A stretch of DNA of 42,266 nt, from the NCBI GenBank assembly GCA_946409745.1, contig CAMJXP010000004.1, positions 1-42,266 of the forward strand, in the 5' to 3' direction. Shown in pieces: positions 8,937-17,739 of the stretch (the first letter of the stretch is position 1; each line of letters begins with the position of its first letter). Both the position numbers and the translations under genes were made by a program. The DNA is from an uncultured Candidatus Saccharibacteria bacterium (GTDB taxonomy: Bacteria > Patescibacteriota > Saccharimonadia > Saccharimonadales > Saccharimonadaceae). The notes under the pieces were generated by a model. It was given only the letters and a program-made list of their open reading frames with translations, was not told the origin of the DNA and did not search any database.

Positions 8937-9863
8937 TTACACTATTAATATCATCACCATGAGAGGCATTGTTACAACGGAAAAGAGCGTTGAGATAGTA
9001 ACGAGCTCGGATGATTCTTCGGCATTACCACCATATTTTACAGCAAAGAGACCAAGCGAAGTGGCGGTTGGCAGAGTCTGGATTAATGTACAAACTTGGA
9101 TGACTTCGACTGGAAATTGCATTAATGTGAGCAAACCCCACGTAACGAGCGGACCAACTGTAAGTTGGATGAGTGCCGTGAGCATGAGCTTCCATTTTTT
9201 GAACACTTTTTTTATCTTCGCCTGCGACAACATCACGCCAATACAAATAATCGAGAGTGGCGTGGTGGCGCCGCCCACGTAACCGATGGCATCCGAGATA
9301 AAACCAGGGATTTTAATACCGACGAGGAAGAAGATCATGCCAAGTACGACGGCGATAATATTTGGATTAAAAATAATTTTATGGAACAGGCGGATGGTAA
9401 CTTTTTGTTCAAACAGCCAAACGCCATACGAAAAGAGCGCGATGTTGAAGGCAATAATGAAACCGCAGTAAGCCAAAATACCAGTACTACCAAATGTGTT
9501 GGCAACGATTGGGTAACCAAGAAAAGTTGCGTTATTAAAAATGAGAGCAAATTGTGATTCGAGTGAAAGACCTTTTTTCATCCACTTTTTATTGAAGATG
9601 AGACGAGCGAGCAGGATGAGTACTAGCATGATGATAACGCCGGCCATAAAGCCAGAATAAAAGAGGTTGGCGGCGGATTCGTCGTAGGTTTCTGGGAAGG
9701 CCATGAAAAGTGAGGCTGGCATAAAGACAGTGAGTAGGAGGTTGGTAAGTTCCCTGTTCGCTTTTTCAGAGATGAGTTTACATTTGCCAAGAATGAAGCC
9801 AAGAATCAAAATCAACGCAATCGCACCGAGTCGTGCATAAAATACGCTGAGTTCAATCTGCAT
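8937..9863 (-). CDS. AEC-family (auxin efflux carrier-like) transporter
   Basis: Multi-TM protein with FMPASLFMAFPETYDES, NNATFLGYPIVANTFG and QTLPTATSLGLFAVKYGG patterns. Confidence 0.85.
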   Translation of the reverse strand: MQIELSVFYARLGAIALILILGFILGKCKLISEKANRELTNLLLTVFMPASLFMAFPETYDESAANLFYSGFMAGVIIMLVLILLARLIFNKKWMKKGLSLESQFALIFNNATFLGYPIVANTFGSTGILAYCGFIIAFNIALFSYGVWLFEQKVTIRLFHKIIFNPNIIAVVLGMIFFLVGIKIPGFISDAIGYVGGATTPLSIICIGVMLSQAKIKKVFKKWKLMLTALIQLTVGPLVTWGLLTLMQFPVEVIQVCTLIQTLPTATSLGLFAVKYGGNAEESSELVTISTLFSVVTMPLMVMILIV

Positions 9864-9909
9864 ATGCTTATTTTATCATATTTTTCGCTGCTTTAACAGG
9901 TTTAACAGA

Positions 9910-9938
9910 TTGACATTTTGGCAAAAGTGTGGTATAAT
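9910..9938 (+). promoter_or_regulatory. Consensus sigma70-type promoter for HD hydrolase gene
   Basis: TTGACA (9910-9915), 17-bp spacer, TATAAT (9933-9938). Confidence 0.85.
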
Positions 9939-9983
9939 TTAAGGATTGGTGGGAGCTCTTTAATTCTTAAGGAGGTGGTCTTA

Positions 9984-10604
9984 GTGACTCCATATGAACT
10001 GGACGAGCTAGTGATGTATACCTATCTACGTGGTAGACTAGACGGACCAGGATTTGAACAGAGCCAGAAGGCACTACAATTTGCTCGGAAGGCGCATAAG
10101 AATCAGGAACGCAAGGACGGAAAACCGTACATCATTCATCCCCTGTCGATGGCATGCGATGCGATTGCCTGCAGAGGGGCGACCGACGAGATAATTGCGA
10201 CAATTCTGCTACACGATGTGTGCGAGGATTGTGGTATTCCCTTGTCGGCTTTGCCGGTCAATAATGTCGTAAAGCGCGGCGTCGAATTAATGACGGTACC
10301 GGAAGTTCCGAAAGACGATAAGCCCGCAATCAAACGTTTATACTTCGGCAAGCTCTTAGAAAGCAAGGAAGCGATCGTTTGCAAAGCGTTCGACCGTAAT
10401 GCTAATCTAAACGATGCCGAGGGAGCCTTGACGGAAGACGCGATTGTGAAGAATATTGTTGAGACACACGAGCTTCTAATGCCGGTTCTAAAAGAGGCGA
10501 AATATGCTTATCCGGAGCTCTCGGACATGCTACACACGATTCGAACTGCGCTCAAAAGAACACTGACTTTGCTGGCAAGATATCACAATGTCAATCTGGA
10601 GTAA
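9984..10604 (+). CDS. HD-domain hydrolase related to the (p)ppGpp hydrolase domain
   Basis: FARKAHKNQERKDGKPYIIHPLSMA and LLHDVCEDCG; GTG start at 9984 preceded by GGAGG. Confidence 0.8.
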   Translation: MTPYELDELVMYTYLRGRLDGPGFEQSQKALQFARKAHKNQERKDGKPYIIHPLSMACDAIACRGATDEIIATILLHDVCEDCGIPLSALPVNNVVKRGVELMTVPEVPKDDKPAIKRLYFGKLLESKEAIVCKAFDRNANLNDAEGALTEDAIVKNIVETHELLMPVLKEAKYAYPELSDMLHTIRTALKRTLTLLARYHNVNLE

Positions 10605-10607
10605 CCC

Positions 10608-10640
10608 ACCACCATTCCCCCCACAAGATGGGGGATTTTT
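10608..10640 (+). terminator. Rho-independent terminator
   Basis: CCCCCCACAAGATGGGGG followed by ATTTTTTAT. Confidence 0.8.
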
Positions 10641-10682
10641 TATGTAAAGTTTGGTATAATTCTTAAAAAGGAGAGGTAAAAA

Positions 10683-11270
10683 ATGAGAAGAACAGTGCGT
10701 AGTGGAGTTAGCCCGACTAATGTGTTCTTTATCGTGATTGTTTCTTTGATTGTAGTTTTGGTCGCGGGTGTAGCAATTCTAATTGGTACCGGTGTGATTA
10801 AATTGGGTGGTGGCGAAGAGCCAGGCACCAGTGAGGACGATGGCAAAGAACTCGCCGATAACCCTTATATTAGAGTTTCCGCGAACGGCAATTTGATTGA
10901 AATCGAGAATCTAGAATTTTATTTGCCGTACGCATTTAAGAAAGGTGACCGTGGCAATGGCGTATATCATTATGTTCTGGATGAGATCGATGCTCAGGCC
11001 GAAGTAACGGTTTACGTCGAGAAGTCTAGCTCAACACCAGATAAATATTTGAAGAAAAAAGCCAGCGACCTATCGATTACGAACCAAAGCTACACTGTGA
11101 ACGGATTCAGTTGGCTAGAAGCGAGTAGCGAAGATGGGCTCGCTTACGTGGGGAAATTTGGCACTGAAATGTATGCTGTGATTTGCAAAGTGAAGATGGA
11201 CTCCAGTGATACAGTTGAAGCCATGAAAATGATTCCGAAAACACTCTACATGAAAAAGCTCTACAAATAA
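10683..11270 (+). CDS. Single-TM envelope protein
   Basis: N-terminal TM FFIVIVSLIVVLVAGVAILIGTGVIKLGGG; TGGTATAAT and GGAGAGG upstream. Confidence 0.65.
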   Translation: MRRTVRSGVSPTNVFFIVIVSLIVVLVAGVAILIGTGVIKLGGGEEPGTSEDDGKELADNPYIRVSANGNLIEIENLEFYLPYAFKKGDRGNGVYHYVLDEIDAQAEVTVYVEKSSSTPDKYLKKKASDLSITNQSYTVNGFSWLEASSEDGLAYVGKFGTEMYAVICKVKMDSSDTVEAMKMIPKTLYMKKLYK

Positions 11271-11912
11271 TTAGTTCTTCTTTTTCAGGATGCCACGAAG
11301 ACCTAGGATTTGCTCGGTTTCACGTAGAGTATCTTCGAAACCATCAATAATCTTAAGGTTATGGCCGAAAAAGCGTCTCAGTTCTGGCAAAAGATCCGAG
11401 AATTGACTGCAAGCGAGGACAATGGTGGCAGGACTAAAGGTTTTCACGCGTTTTAAATCACGGCGAAATTTAGCGTTGCCTAATTCCCCATCGTCGATTA
11501 AAATCGGCCAATCATCCAGGATAAATGATTTAAGATGGTTTCTCGCGGAGTAATAGCGAAAGGATTTCGATCTGCTAAGGGCGGCAGTAGTTAAAACAAC
11601 TGGGCGTTTTGCTGGATCTGGCTGCGGAAGTGTTAAGCCAACGAATTTTTGCTTCTTATACTTCCTGCGAAAATACTTTAAGCTGGTAACTGAAAGCAAA
11701 TAATTCGCGAACACAATGAGATCAACCTGGCCGAGATACGGTCGAAGCGTGTTTTCGGTGATTTTGCGGGCGAGGCGAGCACTTTTTTGTAAGTCCTCGG
11801 CATTTCGCCAGTCGATCACGCGAATGACTTCGATGGTTCCGATCTCTTCGCTCAAGTAATCTGCAAATAATTCCCCACCATACCCACTATCAAACACCAC
11901 AACTTTTAACAT
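11271..11912 (-). CDS. Glutamate/aspartate racemase-like protein, catalytic residues altered
   Basis: VVVFDSGYGG matches MurI FDSGxGG; first Cys motif reads IVFANYLLS, second reads VLACSQFSDLLPEL. Confidence 0.65.
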   Translation of the reverse strand: MLKVVVFDSGYGGELFADYLSEEIGTIEVIRVIDWRNAEDLQKSARLARKITENTLRPYLGQVDLIVFANYLLSVTSLKYFRRKYKKQKFVGLTLPQPDPAKRPVVLTTAALSRSKSFRYYSARNHLKSFILDDWPILIDDGELGNAKFRRDLKRVKTFSPATIVLACSQFSDLLPELRRFFGHNLKIIDGFEDTLRETEQILGLRGILKKKN

Positions 11913-12104
11913 AAAATCCTTTCTCCTCCGTACGCCCGATTTTATCACTGATCTAAACCGGAATTTTTTCAAATTTCAAAGTTTTACTACAAATGTAGTA
12001 AAACTTTAAAAAAAGATGAGGGGCAGCGGCTTTGCCAGAGGCAAAGCCTTGCTTCGCGCGAACCCCCTTACGAGGCGAGCCATATCTTAGCAGATATAAA
12101 AATA

Positions 12105-12130
12105 AAGACCCTCTGGGTCTTTCTTTTTAT
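12105..12130 (-). terminator. Terminator downstream of tRNA-Val
   Basis: AAAGACCCAGAGGGTCTTT followed by T-rich tract on minus strand. Confidence 0.75.
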
Positions 12131-12133
12131 ATC

Positions 12134-12210
12134 TGGTGGGTGATGAGGGGCTCGAACCCCCGACCTTCTCGGTGTAAACGAGACGCTCTAGCCAACTGAG
12201 CTAATCACCC
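12134..12210 (-). tRNA. tRNA-Val (anticodon TAC), CCA encoded
   Basis: GGGTGATTAGCTCAGTTGGCTAGAGCGTCTCGTTTACACCGAGAAGGTCGGGGGTTCGAGCCCCTCATCACCCACCA forms a cloverleaf. Confidence 0.95.
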
Positions 12211-12234
12211 ACTCAGAGTATTATATCATATCTA

Positions 12235-13116
12235 TTAGAGCTCGACAAGTTCGTATTCTCTAGAACCAAGACCGAGTTCTTCGGCGTATGGCAATATTTC
12301 ACGGCCAAGGCGAGAATCGATGCGTTCCCTTAAGTCGGCAGCACCCGGTTCTTTGGAAGCCCAGACCATATCGATGAAGGCTTGGTCGTTGGCAACTGGG
12401 TCTAGAGAGGCGACAATGCCAAGGTCGCTCATAACTGGATCATCTTGCTCGGAGTCGCAGTCACAATTTAATGAAATTGCATTCATAACAGTAATGTAGA
12501 CGATTGGTTTTCCCTGTTCTTTTAAATAATCGGCTACAGCAGTAGCAGCTTCAGCCATGGAATGAATGAAATCAATTTGTTCGTGTTTAGAAATCCAACA
12601 AAGACGTGGACTGGTGGTTTTGCCGCAGGAATGAATGTAAGCCTTCCCTTTTCTAGAGGCAAAACCGATAGATTGATTCTTGAGGTTAGCACCGAAACCT
12701 CCCATCATGTGACCTTTACCATGGGCGAGGTTTACAAATGAATCGTAATTATCGAAATGATTACCAATTAAATCGTACTCAAGATGTTTGCCACGTTTAA
12801 CCGGGATTTTCTTTTCACCGTCGGCGTCCATGATATCGACCTCGGCAAAACTAGTGAAGCCGTGGTTCTTAGCCACCTCGATATGGTCCTTAGCGGTGTT
12901 GCGCTTGCCAGGATAGGCGGTGTTACACTCAACGATGGTACCATTTAAACTCTTAACGAACGGAGCGATGAGATCAGCTTTTAGATAGCCTTTAGCGCCG
13001 TCTTCGCCGGTAGAAACCTTGACCCCTACTTTACCGGGAAGTTTGACACCGAGAGCTTCATAAATCTTGATGAGATTTTCGGGGGTGATTTTTTTGATGT
13101 AGTAGACTTTGGGCAT
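12235..13116 (-). CDS. DUF362-domain protein
   Basis: VNLAHGKGHMMGGFGANLKNQSIGFASRKGK and overall DUF362 pattern. Confidence 0.75.
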   Translation of the reverse strand: MPKVYYIKKITPENLIKIYEALGVKLPGKVGVKVSTGEDGAKGYLKADLIAPFVKSLNGTIVECNTAYPGKRNTAKDHIEVAKNHGFTSFAEVDIMDADGEKKIPVKRGKHLEYDLIGNHFDNYDSFVNLAHGKGHMMGGFGANLKNQSIGFASRKGKAYIHSCGKTTSPRLCWISKHEQIDFIHSMAEAATAVADYLKEQGKPIVYITVMNAISLNCDCDSEQDDPVMSDLGIVASLDPVANDQAFIDMVWASKEPGAADLRERIDSRLGREILPYAEELGLGSREYELVEL

Positions 13117-13124
13117 GTTTCTCC

Positions 13125-14747
13125 TTATTTTTTAACTTTTTTAGTAACATCGAACTTTTCCATATATTTACCGAGCATCAGACGAGTTTGGGCATAGAAA
13201 GCCGCGAGCGACTGATAAATGATGGAGGTGACTGGCATCAGGATCCACTGTAAAAGCATCGAGATACTCTTGCTTTTTCGATACTTTTCGGGACGTTTTG
13301 GAAGCATTTTAAGAGAAATGAGAACAGTAACGATAAGGCCAATTGAAGCAAAGGTTTCAACGATGCTGACGATGTTTGGAAGATTGTAGGCAACCATATC
13401 GTGAGAAGAAATATTCATAATCATCGGTATCCAACCGCCAAAGGCGACGATTGGTGCAAGAATAGCAAGGGTGACATGACTATCCAGTAGGCGCCAGAAT
13501 TTCGGGAAGAGTTGCCAAAACGGCATGATGCGATGTTCTCTTTTCGTAAAGAGTTTAGTGCCAACATAGGCGACGTCCGAAGCGCCATAATACCAACGAC
13601 GAACCTGGACGAATTGGGCTTTGACGGTTTTTAGGAAGGTTTCATCGACGACGGCATCTTGGTAAATCGGAATACGAATCGGTAATACTGTGTAGTCACC
13701 ACTAAAGAAGAAAAGACTGCGCCAATATTGGTGGCCGTCTTCAACAATAGTGCGTTTGCTCCAAAAATGCATGGCTTCGAGCGCTTGAAGTGGCTGCGAA
13801 TGCGAAGCAAAGTTACGTAAAACGTGTGGGCGCATGGTCGTAATCACATTAAAGAAGGAGTTCGACACGGCGACGACACGAGTTGGCGCCGGAGCATCCC
13901 AAATGTTGTTCATAAAGAGTGAGACTGGCTGGTAGCTTAAGCGTTGGCGATTCGGATGAACAATAAATTCGTAGGCGACGGCATCGAGATACTTCTCGCC
14001 CATTTGGTTGTCACTATCAAGTGAGGTTACAATGACATTCTCGACTGGGAGATGTTTGTTCTTGACGTATTCAGCGAGGCGTTCACCGGCATAAGTTAAG
14101 TTTGGGCCTTTACCAACGATTTCGCCCGGTAAGCCATCCGGATGTTTCACAATGAGAAAATCTTTAAAAGTAGTCTTAAATTCGGCACGGAGTCTTTTCG
14201 CAGTTTGTTCAATTGCTTCCCCGCCACGCTCTTCATAGGCTAAAACTACAATGATGCGTTCGTTTGGAAAAGTGTTTTTGGAAATGGCCATAATGGACGG
14301 TTGAATGATTTCATATCCTTCGTCGTAGGCAGTAACAATCACGGCGTGATAGATTTTTTCGGGATTTGGATATTCTTTGGCCATGGCCGCCATGAGCTTA
14401 AGGTTTTCGATATGTTCGTCGAAATTATAACTCTTTGAATCATTATTCCTGAGGCGTTCAAAAGCCTCGTGAGGATTCGCAAGGTCCTCGACACGTTTAC
14501 GCCAGTCTACCTTTTCGGCAGTTTTAATCGTATTATATCCTTGTACAGCGCGGTAGGCGACGCTGATGGCTTTGACTAAAGTAGTCGCAATGAGCGTGAA
14601 CAAATAAATTGCACCAATTACTGGCGATAGCCAAGACAGAAGAAACAAAAGAATGATGGCGCCATAAGAACAAAGGCCCGGTAAAATTTCGAAAAAGCGA
14701 TAAGAGCGAGTGCGCTTACCTTGCGGAATCTCAAGGTTCTTTCGCAT
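13125..14747 (-). CDS. Membrane-bound processive-type glycosyltransferase (family 2-like)
   Basis: VTSLDSDNQMG (DxD-like), TIVEDGHQYWR, FVQVRRWYYG (QxxRW-like) and flanking TM helices. Confidence 0.8.
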   Translation of the reverse strand: MRKNLEIPQGKRTRSYRFFEILPGLCSYGAIILLFLLSWLSPVIGAIYLFTLIATTLVKAISVAYRAVQGYNTIKTAEKVDWRKRVEDLANPHEAFERLRNNDSKSYNFDEHIENLKLMAAMAKEYPNPEKIYHAVIVTAYDEGYEIIQPSIMAISKNTFPNERIIVVLAYEERGGEAIEQTAKRLRAEFKTTFKDFLIVKHPDGLPGEIVGKGPNLTYAGERLAEYVKNKHLPVENVIVTSLDSDNQMGEKYLDAVAYEFIVHPNRQRLSYQPVSLFMNNIWDAPAPTRVVAVSNSFFNVITTMRPHVLRNFASHSQPLQALEAMHFWSKRTIVEDGHQYWRSLFFFSGDYTVLPIRIPIYQDAVVDETFLKTVKAQFVQVRRWYYGASDVAYVGTKLFTKREHRIMPFWQLFPKFWRLLDSHVTLAILAPIVAFGGWIPMIMNISSHDMVAYNLPNIVSIVETFASIGLIVTVLISLKMLPKRPEKYRKSKSISMLLQWILMPVTSIIYQSLAAFYAQTRLMLGKYMEKFDVTKKVKK

Positions 14748-15109
14748 TAACCTTCTCCCGTTAAGCGAGCGAGTACGATAAAGGCACCAATAATAAGTAA
14801 GCTAGTAGTTAGTAAAAAGAATTTAGTCATGCCAGCACCGCGTTTGTGATAGATGCGGAAAGCGATGATGTTATGAAAAATGCCAAGGATGAAAGCAATG
14901 ATCAGGAAGGTGAGCATATCGGTCCAGGAACCACTGCGATAGCCACCAATGTCACCATAGCCAACTTTAACGATGGCGCTTTCAGCGTGGAGATGCAGAA
15001 TGGTGTAAATAAATAAAACAATTGAACCAAGCAGATTAATGATCATCAAAACCAACATGAAGCGTTCATGCAGATAAATCTTTTTGATGTCTTCCGCGAG
15101 GTATTTCAT
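14747..15109 (-). CDS. Small multi-TM membrane protein
   Basis: Hydrophobic segments; overlaps start of glycosyltransferase gene. Confidence 0.6.
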   Translation of the reverse strand: MKYLAEDIKKIYLHERFMLVLMIINLLGSIVLFIYTILHLHAESAIVKVGYGDIGGYRSGSWTDMLTFLIIAFILGIFHNIIAFRIYHKRGAGMTKFFLLTTSLLIIGAFIVLARLTGEG

Positions 15110-15110
15110 T

Positions 15111-15770
15111 TTAGTCTTCTTTAACTTCAGCTTCCTCGACGTCGGCGTATTTTTCTTTCGCTTCTTGAGCTTTAGCCTGGCCGGTGATTTTATCGATAAT
15201 GATATTTACGTGCTTAATAAATACGACATCGCCAACGATACCAACAAGGCCGGCTAGGACCATCATCCAACCAAAGAGTTGCATAATTGCACCGGAATAG
15301 AAGGTGACGAAAATACCCATCACGAGCATAGCAAGAGCAATGACAAGCAAAACTTGCCAAGCTTTGATTTTGGCATTGTGGAGTTTAACGGCCGCATCAA
15401 TACGAACAAGTGATTCGTAGATAATGATGATACCAATCACAATACGGAAAATATCGGCAACTTTTTCACCGATACAAAGTGCGGCAATACCAACGATGAC
15501 CGTGACAACACCATATAAAAGATTATTATTGAAGAAATCATTTTGGCCTTTTTCGACCATATAGTAGCTGATAATTTGGACGCCACCTCTAATAATACAG
15601 AACGCACCAACGAGATAAGCAAGAAGTTTCTTCATCTCATCTGGCCAGAAAACGAAGAGAATACCAATAATAAGAATAACGGCCGATTCAATAATTGCTG
15701 ACCAGGCCCTTCTTTTGATATTACTGCCAGCCTGTTCGACCGGACGCTTAATAATATCCACCTTAGACAT
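15111..15770 (-). CDS. DUF308/HdeD-like membrane protein
   Basis: Six-TM pattern, AVILIIGILFVFWPDEMKKLLAYLVGAFCIIRG. Confidence 0.65.
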   Translation of the reverse strand: MSKVDIIKRPVEQAGSNIKRRAWSAIIESAVILIIGILFVFWPDEMKKLLAYLVGAFCIIRGGVQIISYYMVEKGQNDFFNNNLLYGVVTVIVGIAALCIGEKVADIFRIVIGIIIIYESLVRIDAAVKLHNAKIKAWQVLLVIALAMLVMGIFVTFYSGAIMQLFGWMMVLAGLVGIVGDVVFIKHVNIIIDKITGQAKAQEAKEKYADVEEAEVKED

Positions 15771-15825
15771 GTTTCTCTCCTTAATTGTATTTATTATAGC
15801 ACATTTGTGATATAATATGAAAAGT

Positions 15826-15901
15826 GCCGATGTAGCTCAGTTGGTAGAGCAGCTCATTCGTAACGAGCAGGTCACAGGTTCGATCCCTGCCATCGGCTCC
15901 A
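15826..15901 (+). tRNA. tRNA-Thr (anticodon CGT), CCA encoded
   Basis: GCCGATGTAGCTCAGTTGGTAGAGCAGCTCATTCGTAACGAGCAGGTCACAGGTTCGATCCCTGCCATCGGCTCCA; A31-C39 mismatch in the anticodon stem. Confidence 0.93.
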
Positions 15902-15921
15902 TTCCCTAGCGGAAATGTCGC

Positions 15922-15950
15922 CGGAGCTTCGCAAACGGCTCCATTTTTTT
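15922..15950 (+). terminator. Terminator downstream of tRNA-Thr
   Basis: GGAGCTTCGCAAACGGCTCC followed by ATTTTTTT. Confidence 0.75.
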
Positions 15951-15954
15951 GCGA

Positions 15955-15990
15955 ACAAAAAAACAGCCCCGAGGGGCTATCTTTTTATTT
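15955..15990 (-). terminator. Terminator downstream of small membrane protein gene
   Basis: AGCCCCTCGGGGCT followed by GTTTTTTTG on minus strand. Confidence 0.75.
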
Positions 15991-16200
15991 ATGCAGAAAA
16001 CGGCGAATCGTCGCGGTGGTAAGAAAGATTGAAGTTAGTAGAATAACAGATGCAATTAGCATACTGTAATTCGCACTACTGATTTTTTCAGTACCAACGA
16101 CATCTTCTGCAAATGTACAAGCAACAGGGATCAATGCGCTAACAGCCAGACTAGCAATCAGGCTTAGGACAAAGAAAATGTTCTTATACTTTGATTTCAC
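15985..16200 (-). CDS. Small membrane protein, GTG start
   Basis: 71 aa with two hydrophobic segments; GGAGG and TGCTATAAT upstream. Confidence 0.55.
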   Translation of the reverse strand: MKSKYKNIFFVLSLIASLAVSALIPVACTFAEDVVGTEKISSANYSMLIASVILLTSIFLTTATIRRFLHK

Positions 16201-16256
16201 AAAATACCTCCTTTTGCTAAAAATAATTATAGCACAAATGTTTTGAAAACGAACAA

Positions 16257-17732
16257 TTATTTTTTTCTAGTTGGTGGAATTGGACGTTCCGGTGTACTAT
16301 TCCGAGAATTATCGTTCAAAGTATGGAGTAGTTTATGACGAGCATGAGGGGTAAAAATCTTTTCAAGCCAAGAGACTTTTGGTGTTTGGTTTTTGGACGT
16401 GAGAATTTCTACGATATCACCCTGCTCAAGTTTTTTGTTCAGATTACTCATTTTGCCATTAATCTTTACACCAACTACGTGATCACCGATTTCGGAATGA
16501 AGTCGGTAAGCAAAATCGAGTGGAAGCGAGCCTTTTGGAAGATCGATAATATCACCTTTTGGCGTGTAAACGAAAATCTTATCAGCAAATAAGTTGAGTT
16601 TTAGTTTTTTCAAATCGACTTTTTTACCTTCGCGAAGACGGGCGGCGGTCATTTGAAGTTCGGTAATCCAAAGAAGATTGGTCGGGAGATGTTCGATCTT
16701 CCCTTTTTTGTAATTCTCGGTAAGTTTCTGCTCGTTGTAATAGAAGCTGGCGGCAAGACCACGTTCGGCGTATTCATGCATTTCGCGCGTGCGAATCTGA
16801 AATTCGACAACGTGCTTGTCTTTCGTGATGACGGTAGTATGAATGGATTGATAACCATTCTGCTTTGGCGTAGCGATATAATCCTTAATACGACCAGCCA
16901 TCGGGCGATAGAGCGAATGAATGATACCGAGAGTTAGATAACAGTCGGTGACGTCGTCCACAATGATGCGAAGGGCGGTGAGATCGTAAATCTCGTTGAT
17001 GTTTTGATTGTGCTTCGCGAGTTTCTTATGTAATGAATAAACGGATTTAACGCGGCCGGAGATTTCGAATTTAATCTTCTCTTTTTTCAGAGCATCGCCA
17101 ATTTCCTTTTCGATTTGTTTCAAAGACCGCTCGGCGGATTTATTGTATTTTTCAATGATGTTACTGAGTTCTTCAAAGCGTTTCGGGTCGACGTATTTAA
17201 AGGCGAGATCGGCCATCTCGACGCGGAGGCGTCCCATATTGAGACGGTCGGCGAGGGGCGCAAAAACTTCGAGGGATTCTTTGGCGATTTTCTTTTGTTT
17301 TTCTGGTGGAAGAGCGGAAAGAGTGCGAAGATTATGGAGACGATCAGCGAGCTTAATAATCAGGACACGAATATCATCACCAAGCGCAATCATCAGGCGG
17401 AGGAAGTTGTCTTTGGTCTCCGGAAGATAGGTGTCGATGTCACGCATGCCGGTACGGGCCGTAGAAAGCTTCGTGACGCCATCCACAAGAAAGGCGACAG
17501 ATTCACCGAATTCATTACGGATATCGTCAAGCGTTAAATCAGTGTCTTCAATCGTATCGTGAAGGATGCCAGCAATAATTGTATCTTCATCCATGCCCCA
17601 CTCTTCGAGAATTTTTTTGACAGCCAAAGGATGAATAATATATGGTTCGCCAGTTTTACGAAATTGGCCTTCATGGGCCTTTTTGGCGACCTCTACCGCG
17701 CGTTCAACCCTCGCGGAATCTTTCTCTTTCAT
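16257..17732 (-). CDS. RelA/SpoT-family (p)ppGpp synthetase/hydrolase (HD + synthetase + TGS)
   Basis: VAKKAHEGQFRKTGEPYIIHPLAV, HDTIEDTD, LKDYIATPKQNGYQSIHTTV-type motif, TGS-like IFVYTPKGDIIDLPKGSLPLDFAYRLHSEIG. Confidence 0.95.
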   Translation of the reverse strand: MKEKDSARVERAVEVAKKAHEGQFRKTGEPYIIHPLAVKKILEEWGMDEDTIIAGILHDTIEDTDLTLDDIRNEFGESVAFLVDGVTKLSTARTGMRDIDTYLPETKDNFLRLMIALGDDIRVLIIKLADRLHNLRTLSALPPEKQKKIAKESLEVFAPLADRLNMGRLRVEMADLAFKYVDPKRFEELSNIIEKYNKSAERSLKQIEKEIGDALKKEKIKFEISGRVKSVYSLHKKLAKHNQNINEIYDLTALRIIVDDVTDCYLTLGIIHSLYRPMAGRIKDYIATPKQNGYQSIHTTVITKDKHVVEFQIRTREMHEYAERGLAASFYYNEQKLTENYKKGKIEHLPTNLLWITELQMTAARLREGKKVDLKKLKLNLFADKIFVYTPKGDIIDLPKGSLPLDFAYRLHSEIGDHVVGVKINGKMSNLNKKLEQGDIVEILTSKNQTPKVSWLEKIFTPHARHKLLHTLNDNSRNSTPERPIPPTRKK

Positions 17733-17739
17733 AATTCTA

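Noticed and set aside
9918-9983. Annotated ATG start of the HD hydrolase ORF at 9918
   Set aside because: Would place the start before the TATAAT at 9933; the GTG at 9984 behind GGAGG fits better.
15894-15945. Direct repeat CGGCTCCATT at the tRNA-Thr 3' end and again about 42 bp downstream, resembling an att duplication
   Set aside because: The second copy is explained as the 3' arm of an intrinsic terminator (GGAGC...GCTCC-T7); no integrase or island nearby.
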